Positions 27,084 to 34,908 of a stretch of DNA of 64,000 bases are shown piece after piece (positions within the stretch are counted from its first letter, which is position 1; the number at the start of each line of letters is the position of its first letter). This DNA is from DATEDA01 sp963827595 (GTDB taxonomy: Bacteria; Pseudomonadota; Gammaproteobacteria; Burkholderiales; SG8-39), in contig CAWHBT010000014.1 in assembly GCA_963827595.1 (NCBI GenBank), positions 1 to 64,000 of the forward strand, read 5' to 3'. Position numbers and translations under genes: made by a program. A model generated the notes under the pieces. That model worked only from the letters and a program-made list of their open reading frames with translations, was not told the origin of the DNA and ran no database searches.

Positions 27084-27116
27084 GTAACCCAGAAGTAATT
27101 CACCCGTAAGCGCCAC
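27084..27116 (+). promoter_or_regulatory. Three direct GTAA boxes at 11-bp spacing (operator 1)
   Basis: GTAAC (27084-27088), GTAAT (27095-27099) and GTAAG (27106-27110) recur at exactly 11 bp, one helical turn. They stand 34 bp after the regulator gene and about 165 bp before the FAD oxidoreductase start. SARP-family activators recognise such direct repeats next to or overlapping -35. A like array lies at 28739-28771. Confidence 0.65.
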
Positions 27117-27205
27117 GAATCGGTCCGCCGGCGAGGATGCGCTCGCACGGTGGGGCGGCGTTGCGCCTCACCCGCGAAGCACAACCAAGCGCGGAGGGTT
27201 ACACG

Positions 27206-27262
27206 ATGACACACACGTCCAAACCGTCGGAGCGGGTGAAGCGCGCGCTGTCGCTGTCGTAG
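27206..27262 (+). CDS. Possible 18-codon leader peptide
   Basis: A short frame, MTHTSKPSERVKRALSLS, starts at 27206 with GGAGGG (27193-27198) 7 bp upstream and ends at 27262, 13 bp before the FAD oxidoreductase gene. The good ribosome-binding site is the only support; it may be a translated leader or chance. Confidence 0.25.
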   Translation: MTHTSKPSERVKRALSLS

Positions 27263-27275
27263 CGGGAGCCGGCCA

Positions 27276-28718
27276 ATGCAGGCTATCGCCCCGGGCACGT
27301 ACGCGGTCGTCAACGACGTCCATTCGCGGCTCAACCCGACCGTCGTCGCGCGCGTCGCCGCAGTGCGCTCGGTCGCCGAGATCCAGGCCGCAATCCGCCA
27401 GGCCGCGACCGAAGGCCGCGCGGTCTCGGTCTGCGGCGGCCGCCACGCCATGGGCGGCCAGCAGTTCGGCACCGGCTCGGTCCTGATCGACACGGCCGGC
27501 TTCGATCAGGTGCTCGGACTCGATCGCGCGCGCGGACTCGTCGAGGTCGAGGCGGGCATCCAGTGGCCGGCACTGCACGACTGGCTCGAGCGCTCCCAGG
27601 GCGGGGCAGCCCGCCCTTGGACGTTCCGCCAGAAGCAGACCGGTGCCGACCGGCTGTCGATCGGCGGCGCCCTGTCGGCGAACGTCCACGGCCGCGGGCT
27701 GGACCTGCCGCCGTTCGTGAGCGAGGTCGAGCGGTTCACCCTGGTCGGCGCGGCCGGGCGGCTGCACCGCTGCAGCCGCACCGAGAACCGCGAGCTCTTC
27801 CGGCTCGCGATCGGCGGTTACGGACTATTCGGCGTGATCGCGACGGTCACGCTGCGCCTCGTGCCGCGGCGGAAGCTCCGCCGCGTCGTGGAGATCATGG
27901 ACGTCGACCTGCTCCCGGCCGCGTTCGCGCAGCGGATCGCAGGCGGCTTCCGGTACGGCGACTTCCAGTTCGCGATCGACCCGGCGCGGGACACCTTCCT
28001 GCGTCGCGGCGTCTTTTCATGCTATGAGCCGGTGCCGGACGCGACCCCGATCCCAGCCGATCAGCGCGTGCTCACGGCGGACGACTGGCAGCGGCTCGTC
28101 CTGCTTGCCCACGCCGACAAGAGCGCCGCGTTCGAGCACTACGCGCGTCACTACCTAGCGAGCTCGGGCCAGATCTACTGGTCGGACACGCACCAGCTCA
28201 GCGTCTACGTCGACGACTACCATCGCGAGGTCGATCGCGCGCTCGGCCACCGCGGCTCGGAGGTCATCACCGAGCTCTACGTCCCGCGCCCGCGGCTCGC
28301 CGATTTCATGGGCGAAGCCGCCGCGGACTTCCGCGCCAACCGCGTGGATCCGGTCTACGGCACCGTCCGACTGATCCGCAAGGACGACGAGACCCACCTC
28401 CCGTGGGCGCGCGAGGACTACGCCTGCGTGATCTTCAATCTGCACGTCGCGCACGACGCCGCCGGCGCGGCGCACGCGGCGGCCGCATTCCGCCGGCTGA
28501 TCGACATGGCGATCCGCCGCAACGGCAGCTTCTACCTGACCTATCACCGCCACGCGACGCGCGCCCAGGTCGAAGCGTGCTACCCGCGGTTCCGCGAGTT
28601 CCTGCGGCTCAAGCGCGCGTACGACCCGGCGCAGCAGTTCCAGAGCGACTGGTATCGCCACTACCGGGCGCGGCTCGCCGACGCCGTCGAACCGACGACG
28701 CGGCTCGCGCAGCATTGA
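27276..28718 (+). CDS. FAD-linked oxidoreductase (PCMH-type FAD domain)
   Basis: A 480-residue flavoprotein of the FAD-linked oxidase group (D-lactate dehydrogenase/aldonolactone oxidase-like). The FAD-binding PCMH domain spans about residues 22-200, with AVSVCGGRHAMGGQQFGTGS at about 50-69, where the His may bind FAD covalently as in related oxidases, and GADRLSIGGALSANVHGRG at about 125-143. The C-terminal cap ends LKRAYDPAQQFQSDWYRHYR, matching the family. No signal peptide is seen. The substrate cannot be deduced. The gene follows the ATPase/BTAD regulator and operator 1, and is followed by a membrane protein gene with the same operator, so the three form a likely regulatory unit. Confidence 0.82.
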   Translation: MQAIAPGTYAVVNDVHSRLNPTVVARVAAVRSVAEIQAAIRQAATEGRAVSVCGGRHAMGGQQFGTGSVLIDTAGFDQVLGLDRARGLVEVEAGIQWPALHDWLERSQGGAARPWTFRQKQTGADRLSIGGALSANVHGRGLDLPPFVSEVERFTLVGAAGRLHRCSRTENRELFRLAIGGYGLFGVIATVTLRLVPRRKLRRVVEIMDVDLLPAAFAQRIAGGFRYGDFQFAIDPARDTFLRRGVFSCYEPVPDATPIPADQRVLTADDWQRLVLLAHADKSAAFEHYARHYLASSGQIYWSDTHQLSVYVDDYHREVDRALGHRGSEVITELYVPRPRLADFMGEAAADFRANRVDPVYGTVRLIRKDDETHLPWAREDYACVIFNLHVAHDAAGAAHAAAAFRRLIDMAIRRNGSFYLTYHRHATRAQVEACYPRFREFLRLKRAYDPAQQFQSDWYRHYRARLADAVEPTTRLAQH

Positions 28719-28738
28719 TTCGGCTGCGCTTTCCGGTT

Positions 28739-28771
28739 GTGACCGATCCGTAAGCGGCGCGTAACCCGCCC
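28739..28771 (+). promoter_or_regulatory. Three direct GTRA boxes at 11-bp spacing (operator 2)
   Basis: GTGAC (28739-28743), GTAAG (28750-28754) and GTAAC (28761-28765) again fall at exact 11-bp steps. CCGTAAGCG and CGTAACCC are shared word for word with operator 1, though in swapped order. The array starts 20 bp after the FAD oxidoreductase stop and 100 bp before the membrane protein gene at 28839. Confidence 0.65.
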
Positions 28772-28838
28772 GGAAGGTCGTTGCCGCGATGCTCGAGTCC
28801 ACGCGAGCGGTGCTCGCAGCGACGGGAGGTGCACGCAA

Positions 28839-29216
28839 GTGTTGACACTCAATCTCTGGACCGGGTGGGTCGGCATTCTCGCCGGCATGCTGAGCGGGGC
28901 CGCGATCGGCCTCTTCTTCCACGACGAGCGCTGGCTGGGCGGCTACGGCTCCTGGCCGCGCCGGCTCCTGCGGCTCGGGCACGTCAGCTTCTTCGGCATC
29001 GCGTTCCTGAACATCGCCTTCGCCGCCACGCTTCACGTCACCGGCGAGATCCCCGGCGCGCGCGTCGCATCCTGGCTGCTCATCGCCGGCGCGCTGCTGA
29101 TGCCGGCAGTGTGCTTCCTCGCGGCGTGGCGAAAGCCCCTGCGACACCTCTTCTTCGCCCCGGTGGCGAGCCTGGTGGGCGCCGCCATCGCGCTGCTCTT
29201 CGGGTTCGCGGCATGA
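28839..29216 (+). CDS. Small four-helix membrane protein of unknown function
   Basis: A 125-residue integral membrane protein with about four hydrophobic helices (roughly residues 8-27, 42-64, 74-95 and 104-123). The GTG start at 28839 is chosen for GGGAGG at 28824-28829. A conserved-looking charged loop FFHDERWLGGYGSWPRRLLRLGH links helices 1 and 2, and WRKPLRHLFF links 3 and 4; the repeated His/Arg residues near the membrane could bind heme or metal, but no family is recognised. It is preceded by operator 2 and is therefore a probable target of the BTAD regulator, together with the FAD oxidoreductase. Confidence 0.65.
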   Translation: MLTLNLWTGWVGILAGMLSGAAIGLFFHDERWLGGYGSWPRRLLRLGHVSFFGIAFLNIAFAATLHVTGEIPGARVASWLLIAGALLMPAVCFLAAWRKPLRHLFFAPVASLVGAAIALLFGFAA

Positions 29217-29427
29217 GGATCGGCTTTCTCGCCCGTCCGTCCGCCCAACTCCGGTTCGGAACAAATCCATGCCATGGTCATGGTTGTTTTCGGCCCAGCG
29301 GACGGCGATCATTCCGCCGCAGCCCCGCCGGGTCAGGGACCGACGGGGCGGCCGGATCCACAACGGATCCCCCGGCGTCCGAGGCCTTTGACACAACACT
29401 ATCAATAGCGCCACCAGGAGAACGTCG

Positions 29428-30942
29428 ATGCAACAGGCAACCCTCCAGCACTACCGCGCGTACAAGCCCCAGCCGTTCACCAAAGCCGAGCGCGAGCACG
29501 TCACCGTGCTCTTCGGCGGCCTGCAGTGGCGGGCCGAGCGGCTGATCCAGGGCGCGCTCGAACGCCTCGGCTACAACGCCAAGATCCTCCCGACCGCGAC
29601 CAAGGACGATCTCCTCACCGGACGCGAGGTGGCCGACATCGGTCAGTGCTGCCCGACCAGCTTCACCACCGGAAACCTCGCCAACTTCCTCCGCGGCGAG
29701 GCGAAGCGCATCGGCCCCGAGGAGGTCGCGAAGAAGTACATCTACGTGACCGCGGGCTCGTGCGGCGCCTGCCGCTTCGGCCAGTACCACCAGAGCTACG
29801 AAATGGCGCTGCGGAACGTCGGGCTCGAGCAGTTCCGCATGTTTCTGCTGGCGCAGGACGGGATCGACGAGGGCGCGGCCCAGGGCGACGGCCTGGAGCT
29901 CAACACCCGGTTCGTGGCGAGCGCGATCTGGTCGATCATGGCCGCCGACGTGCTGCAGGACCTGGAATACCAGATCCGCCCCTACGAAGTGACGCCCGGT
30001 ACGACCGAGCGCGTCGTCAAGGAGAGCGTCGAGTATCTCTCGGACGTGTTCCGCCGCTCGCCCATGCCGGACGGGAAGTGGACGGCGCCGCTGTGGTTCC
30101 TCACCACAAGCCACTACAACAAGGCGCTGCGCGAGGTGCACCGCCGGTTCTCGGCGATCGAGGTCGATCGCCTCCGCGTGCGCCCGATCGTCAAGATCAC
30201 CGGCGAGTTCTACCTGCAGACCGTCGAGGGCGAGCCGAACTACAACATCCACCGCTGGCTCGAGTCGGAAGGTGCGGAGGTCTATCCGGCCGCGACCGCG
30301 ATCTGGCTCGACTACCTGCTGCGGCTCGCCGGCCAGGAGTTCGAGGATCACATCGGGATCGACCGTTACGCCCGCCTCAAGCTCGGCGCGATCAAGAGCA
30401 CCCAGGGACTCCTGCGCTGGAGCTACAACCGAATGCGCAAGGCGCTCGGCAACCTGCCGCACGAGATGCCGGACCAGTACGAGCTGCGCGAGCTGGCCGC
30501 GCCCTACTACCACAGCCGCCTCAACGGCGGCGAGGGCGACATGCTCGTCGGCAAGGCGATCTGGGCTCATCAGCACAAGAAGGCCCACATGACGTGCGAG
30601 CTGTCGCCGTACTCGTGCATGCCGAACACGATGAGCATCGGCGCCATGGCCGGGGTGCTCGGCAAGCACCCCGACATCCTCTACGCGCCGCTCGAGATCA
30701 AGGGCGACGCGGAGGTGCACGCGCTCTCCCGCTGCCAGATGATCCTCACCGAGGCGAAGCGGCGCGCGCAGCGCGAGTACGAGGAGGTGCTCGAGCGCGC
30801 GGGCCTCTCGCCCGAGGATGCGATCGGCCTGGTGGAGCGGTTCCCCGAGGTGAAGTCGGCGACCTACCGCGTGCCGCACGGCGACGCGGTCGGCGCCGCG
30901 GCGAACGTCGTCCTCCACCTCAAGGCGCGGAGCACGCAATGA
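29428..30942 (+). CDS. 2-hydroxyacyl-CoA dehydratase / benzoyl-CoA reductase-like subunit
   Basis: A 504-residue protein resembling the HgdB/BcrB-type iron-sulfur component of radical-type 2-hydroxyacyl-CoA dehydratases and benzoyl-CoA reductases. Cys motifs likely to hold a cluster are GQCCPTSFTTGN (near residue 73), AGSCGACRFGQYHQ (near 110) and CELSPYSCMPNTMS (near 390-403). The ATG at 29428 follows AGGAG. The stop overlaps the activase gene by four bases (ATGA). In many anaerobes this part is fused to the activase; here it is separate and comes first. The true substrate is unknown: such systems reduce activated acyl-CoAs or, in the double-cubane-cluster relatives, small molecules, using electrons gated by ATP hydrolysis. 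Confidence 0.75.
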   Translation: MQQATLQHYRAYKPQPFTKAEREHVTVLFGGLQWRAERLIQGALERLGYNAKILPTATKDDLLTGREVADIGQCCPTSFTTGNLANFLRGEAKRIGPEEVAKKYIYVTAGSCGACRFGQYHQSYEMALRNVGLEQFRMFLLAQDGIDEGAAQGDGLELNTRFVASAIWSIMAADVLQDLEYQIRPYEVTPGTTERVVKESVEYLSDVFRRSPMPDGKWTAPLWFLTTSHYNKALREVHRRFSAIEVDRLRVRPIVKITGEFYLQTVEGEPNYNIHRWLESEGAEVYPAATAIWLDYLLRLAGQEFEDHIGIDRYARLKLGAIKSTQGLLRWSYNRMRKALGNLPHEMPDQYELRELAAPYYHSRLNGGEGDMLVGKAIWAHQHKKAHMTCELSPYSCMPNTMSIGAMAGVLGKHPDILYAPLEIKGDAEVHALSRCQMILTEAKRRAQREYEEVLERAGLSPEDAIGLVERFPEVKSATYRVPHGDAVGAAANVVLHLKARSTQ

Positions 30943-33197
30943 AGATCGTCGGGATGGACGTCGGCTCGACGACCGTCAAGGCGATCGCGGTCGAGGACGG
31001 CAAGACGCTCTGGCGCGACTACCAGCGGCACAACACCAAGCAGGGCGAGAAGGTCTGCGAGTTCCTGACGCGGATGGAGTCCGAGTGCGGCGTGTCGCCG
31101 CAGCGCGACCGGATCTTCTTCACCGGGTCCGGCGCCGGCTTCCTCACGCCGCTCGTCGGCGCGAAGTTCATCCAGGAGGTCGTGGCCGTGGCCGCCGCGG
31201 TCGAGAAGCTGCACCCGGACGTCCGGTTCGTCTCCGAGATCGGCGGCGAGGACATGAAGACGGTGTTCTTCACCCCGGCCGGGGACGGGAAGAGCAAGCA
31301 GGTGTTCATGCAGTCGGCCTGCAGCGGCGGCACCGGCACCTTCATCGAGAAGACCGCGCGCAAGCTCTCGATCGCGACCGAGCAGCTCGCCAAGATGGAC
31401 TACGCGGGCTTGGACCTGCACAAGGTGAGCTCGAAGTGCGGGATCTTCGCCGAGGCCGACGCGAACACGCTCGTGAAGTCGGGCGTGCCGGTGGAGGAGA
31501 TCATCGCGAGCCTGTACGAGGCGGTGGTCTACCAGAATCTCGCCACGCTGACCAAGGGCAACACGCCGCAGCCCGAGGTCCTGCTGCTTGGCGGGCCGAA
31601 CCTCTTCTTCGAGGGCCTGAAGCAGGCGTGGCGCCACCACCTCAAGAAGCTCTGGACCGAGCGGAAGATCGCGCTGCCCGACGGCAAGAGCGCGGACGAC
31701 CTGATCCTGATTCCGGACGACGCGCTCTACTACGCCTGCTTCGGCTGCGTGGAGGTCGGCAAGGACGAGCAGCCCGGGGTCGCGATGTACCAGGGAACGG
31801 ACAAGCTGCGCTGGTGGATCGACGTCGGCCAGCACGAGCAGAAGGCGAAGGAAGGTTCCGGGGGTCTGATCGCCAGCGAGGAAGACTTCCGCGCGTTCAT
31901 GGCGAAGTACGGCCGGCCGCAGAGCAAGCCCAAGCCGGCCGCCGCGGCGGCGCCCGCGACCGCGGCGCAAACGGTGTTCGTGGGCTGTGACTTCGGCAGC
32001 ACCACGGCGAAGGCGGTCGTGCTCTCGCCCGAGCGCGAGCTCCTCTTCGACTGCTACGTGCAGTCCAAGGGCAACCCGATCGAGGACGCGAAGGCGATCC
32101 TGCGGCAGATCAAGGAGGCGGGCTACGAAGGGATCGGCGGGCTCGCCATCACCGGCTACGGCAAGGACCTGCTGCTCGACATCGTCGGTGCCGACGTCGG
32201 GATCGTCGAGACCGTCGCCCACGCCACGGCGGCGCTACACTTCTTCCCCGACGCGGACGTGATCTGCGACGTCGGCGGGTGCGACGTGAAGATCATGCTG
32301 CTCCGGCACGGCACCGTCTCCGACTTCCGCCTGAACTCGCAGTGCTCCTCCGGCAACGGCGCGTTCCTGCAGGGCGTAGCCGAGCGCTACGACACGCCCC
32401 TCCACGAGTACGCCGAAAAGGCGTTCCAGGCGCGCTCCATTCCGACGCTCGCGATGGGCTGTGGGGTGTTCCTCCAGTCGGACATCGTGAACCAGCAGCG
32501 CAAGGGCTGGTCGGCCGAGGAGATCATGGCCTCGCTCGCCGCGGTGCTCCCCCTGAACGTCTGGGTCTACGCCGGGCAGCTGCAGAACCTCCCGACGGTC
32601 GGCAAGAAGTTCGTGTTGCAAGGCGGGACGCACCGCAACCTCGCGGTGGTGAAGGCGCAGGTGGACTTCGTCACCAAGAAGGTGCCCAACGCCGAGATCG
32701 TGGTCCATCCGTATCCCGGTGAAGCCGGCGCGATCGGCGCGGCGCTGTGCGCTATGGACTGGGCGCGCAACGGGAAGGCGACGCGGTTCCGGGGCTTCGA
32801 AACGATCGCGGCGCTCGAGTACAAGAGCACGACCAACGAGAAGACGACCTGCCACTGGTGCCCGGTCAACTGCCGGCGCACGTTCATCGACGTGGTGCTC
32901 CCCGGCGCGAAGGGCCGGTCGTGGAGCAAGGTCCCGGTCGCCGAAGGCTGGGAGCGGGTGATCAGCGGCAACTCGTGCCCGAAGGGGCTGCTCGAGGACG
33001 CGAACGAGATGCGCGTGGTGAAGGCGCGGCTCGAGGAGGTCAAGCGTGTACATCCCAATATTGCAGAGATGGTCCGGAACGACGCCTTCAAGCGCCCGCG
33101 ACTCGAGGGCGAAGCTGAGGATCGGGATCCCGAGGGTGCTGAACATGTGGTCGACCCACCAGTTCTGGGTGGGGCTGTTCAGCGCGCTGGGAGTTGA
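30939..33197 (+). CDS. Acyl-CoA dehydratase activase with two ASKHA ATPase domains
   Basis: The open frame of 752 residues encodes two BcrAD/BadFG-type ATPase domains. The first begins MKIVGMDVGSTTVKAI; its cluster Cys residues are in SACSGGTGTF and SSKCGIFAEAD. The second begins VGCDFGSTTAKAVVLS at about residue 347, with QCSSGNGAFLQ and MGCGVFLQSD. A Cys-rich segment (TTCHWCPVNCRRTF) follows near 640. Such activases hydrolyse ATP to inject a low-potential electron into the dehydratase partner. The last 30 residues are out of frame: removing one base near 33112 joins the chain to the DUF2229 region encoded by the next frame, giving a single protein of about 1098 residues (30939-34233). Confidence 0.82.
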   Translation: MKIVGMDVGSTTVKAIAVEDGKTLWRDYQRHNTKQGEKVCEFLTRMESECGVSPQRDRIFFTGSGAGFLTPLVGAKFIQEVVAVAAAVEKLHPDVRFVSEIGGEDMKTVFFTPAGDGKSKQVFMQSACSGGTGTFIEKTARKLSIATEQLAKMDYAGLDLHKVSSKCGIFAEADANTLVKSGVPVEEIIASLYEAVVYQNLATLTKGNTPQPEVLLLGGPNLFFEGLKQAWRHHLKKLWTERKIALPDGKSADDLILIPDDALYYACFGCVEVGKDEQPGVAMYQGTDKLRWWIDVGQHEQKAKEGSGGLIASEEDFRAFMAKYGRPQSKPKPAAAAAPATAAQTVFVGCDFGSTTAKAVVLSPERELLFDCYVQSKGNPIEDAKAILRQIKEAGYEGIGGLAITGYGKDLLLDIVGADVGIVETVAHATAALHFFPDADVICDVGGCDVKIMLLRHGTVSDFRLNSQCSSGNGAFLQGVAERYDTPLHEYAEKAFQARSIPTLAMGCGVFLQSDIVNQQRKGWSAEEIMASLAAVLPLNVWVYAGQLQNLPTVGKKFVLQGGTHRNLAVVKAQVDFVTKKVPNAEIVVHPYPGEAGAIGAALCAMDWARNGKATRFRGFETIAALEYKSTTNEKTTCHWCPVNCRRTFIDVVLPGAKGRSWSKVPVAEGWERVISGNSCPKGLLEDANEMRVVKARLEEVKRVHPNIAEMVRNDAFKRPRLEGEAEDRDPEGAEHVVDPPVLGGAVQRAGS

Positions 33198-34233
33198 CCC
33201 GCAGCGGATCGCGTTTTCCTCCGACTCCTCGGAGGAGCAGGCCCGCCAGTTCGCCAAGGGCCGGGGCACGGTCGACTGCTGCTACCCGGTGAAGTGCATG
33301 TCCGGGCACTACGGGGAGCTGCTCGCGCGCGAGAAGCATCGCAAGATCGACGTCCTCTTCTCGCCGATGATCTATTCGCTGCCCTCGTACCTCCACGGGC
33401 ACGTCCTCGAGTCGCTCGCCTGCCCGCGGGTGATGGCCGCGCCGGAGAACATCAAGGCGGGGTTCCTGAAGGAGAACGACGCGTTCGCGGCCCGCGGCAT
33501 CAAGTACAGCGCGCCGCTCGCCAACCTCGCCGATCCGCCGCTCGTGCCGAAGCAGCTCTTCCCGGCGCTGAAGGAGTTCCTCCCCGGCCTGACGCTCGAG
33601 GAGACGAAGGAAGCGGTCGCCAAGGGCTACGAGACGCTCAACGCATTCAACACTCGCGCACGGCGCCAAGGCCGCCAGGTGCTCGAGCGGTGCGCGGCCG
33701 AGGACCGGCCGTGCCTGCTCGTTGTCGCGCGGCCTTACCACATGGACCCCGGCATCGGCCACGAGATCGAGGTCGACCTCCAGGCCTATGGCTATCCGGT
33801 GCTGTGGACGCAGTACTTCCCGACCGACCCGGATCTCCTCGAGTGGATGTTCGGCGCCGAGGTCCGGGAGGGGCTCATCAAGTCGCCGTTCGACATCGCC
33901 GACGTGTGGCCCTCCTCATACAGCGCCAACACCAACGAGATCCTCTGGGGCGCGAAGGTCGCGGCGCGCATGCCGTGGATCGCCGGCGTGATCCGGCTCG
34001 CGAGCTACGAGTGCGGGATGGACCAGCCGACCTACAGCCCGGTGCAGCAGATCGTCGAGCGCTCGGGCACCCTCTTCTTCTCGTTCCAGGAGCTCGACTC
34101 GACGAAGCCCGCGGGCTCGGTGAAGATCCGTGTCGAGACGATCGCCCATTACTTGCAGCGCTACGCTGCCGAGATCATCGAGCGCAAGAAGGCGAATTCC
34201 CCCCCGGGCTGCCCGCTGATCCGCACGCAGTAG
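33046..34233 (+). CDS. DUF2229 C-terminal portion of the activase, separated by a frame change
   Basis: The real homology starts at KLRIGIPRVLNMWSTHQFW (about 33115), the conserved opening of the DUF2229 domain that is normally fused behind the second ASKHA domain of activase proteins. Cysteine motif GTVDCCYPVKCMSGHYGEL follows at about 33270, and PYHMDPGIGHEIE and SYECGMDQPTYSPVQQIVE later; these resemble the HgdA/DUF2229 iron-sulfur fold. An independent ATG at 33046 exists but the 23 residues before the homology are nonsense. The region 30939-34233 is 3295 bp, one base more than a whole number of codons, as a single inserted base would give. Confidence 0.78.
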   Translation: MYIPILQRWSGTTPSSARDSRAKLRIGIPRVLNMWSTHQFWVGLFSALGVDPQRIAFSSDSSEEQARQFAKGRGTVDCCYPVKCMSGHYGELLAREKHRKIDVLFSPMIYSLPSYLHGHVLESLACPRVMAAPENIKAGFLKENDAFAARGIKYSAPLANLADPPLVPKQLFPALKEFLPGLTLEETKEAVAKGYETLNAFNTRARRQGRQVLERCAAEDRPCLLVVARPYHMDPGIGHEIEVDLQAYGYPVLWTQYFPTDPDLLEWMFGAEVREGLIKSPFDIADVWPSSYSANTNEILWGAKVAARMPWIAGVIRLASYECGMDQPTYSPVQQIVERSGTLFFSFQELDSTKPAGSVKIRVETIAHYLQRYAAEIIERKKANSPPGCPLIRTQ

Positions 34234-34325
34234 TCCCCTTATCGGGGTGCCCAGACTCGCACGAGGATCGGGCGCGCCGGAAGCGGCCCGATCGAGCGAT
34301 CCGGCGCCGCGCCTCCGCTCCGCCG

Positions 34326-34661
34326 CTACGAGCTCGGAGCCTTGACCTCGTTTTTGACGTCGGACCTCACCACTAGGTGGTTCTCCACCGCCTTCACGCC
34401 GGACACGTGCTTCGTCGCGTTGACGGCCTTCGCCGCAATGTCCTGCGAGTCGACGAAGCCGGAGAGCAGCACGACCCCGCGGAAGGTCTCGACGTTGATC
34501 TTGGTCGAGGTCACCCCGCGCTCGTAAAGGAGCGCCGTCCTGACGCGATTCGTGATCAGCGAGTCGTCGAAGTATTCACCGGTGCTCTGGCGCGTGTTGG
34601 TGCCCGCGCAGCCGCCGATGGTGAGGAGTGCAGCGAAGATGAACGGTAGCGAACGTCGCAT
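34326..34661 (-). CDS. BON-domain lipoprotein
   Basis: A 111-residue envelope protein. Signal MRRSLPFIFAALLTIGGC ends in a lipobox (IGGC, Cys18). A single BON domain follows, with DDSLITNRVRTALLYERGV, VETFRGVVLLSGFVDSQ and VSGVKAVENHLVV, as in OsmY/Slp-type periplasmic proteins that bind membrane phospholipids. It is convergent with the activase gene; a short CCCC-TTATC-GGGG hairpin (34236-34248) lies in the 92-bp gap. Confidence 0.88.
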   Translation of the reverse strand: MRRSLPFIFAALLTIGGCAGTNTRQSTGEYFDDSLITNRVRTALLYERGVTSTKINVETFRGVVLLSGFVDSQDIAAKAVNATKHVSGVKAVENHLVVRSDVKNEVKAPSS

Positions 34662-34908
34662 GGCGTTTTCCCCATCGATGGGTATGCATCGCCACCCGCA
34701 GTTTTCGTGCCCGGCTGGAGCGCCGGCAGCCTGGGGTCAATTGCGCGGAGGGGTGCGCAATTCTTGCAGTGCCGGAAACACTTACCGGCCGGCCCGCGGT
34801 GCTCCCCGGGGCCAAGGGCGCCGTGGAGCAGCGCCCGGTCGCCGACCGCCGGGAGCGGGTCATCAGCGGTTGCCCTCGCGCCGGCCGCGGCCGTCTGTGG
34901 CGCCCGGG

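Noticed and set aside
28789..28845. Second 18-codon leader frame before the four-helix membrane protein
   Set aside because: No ribosome-binding site, and it overlaps the GTG start of the real gene; the equal length to the 27206 frame is probably chance.
29388..29405. FNR-like site TTGAC...ATCAA upstream of the dehydratase-like operon
   Set aside because: Spacing between half-sites is 8 bp, not the required 4, so it does not fit FNR; tempting because the enzymes look oxygen-sensitive.
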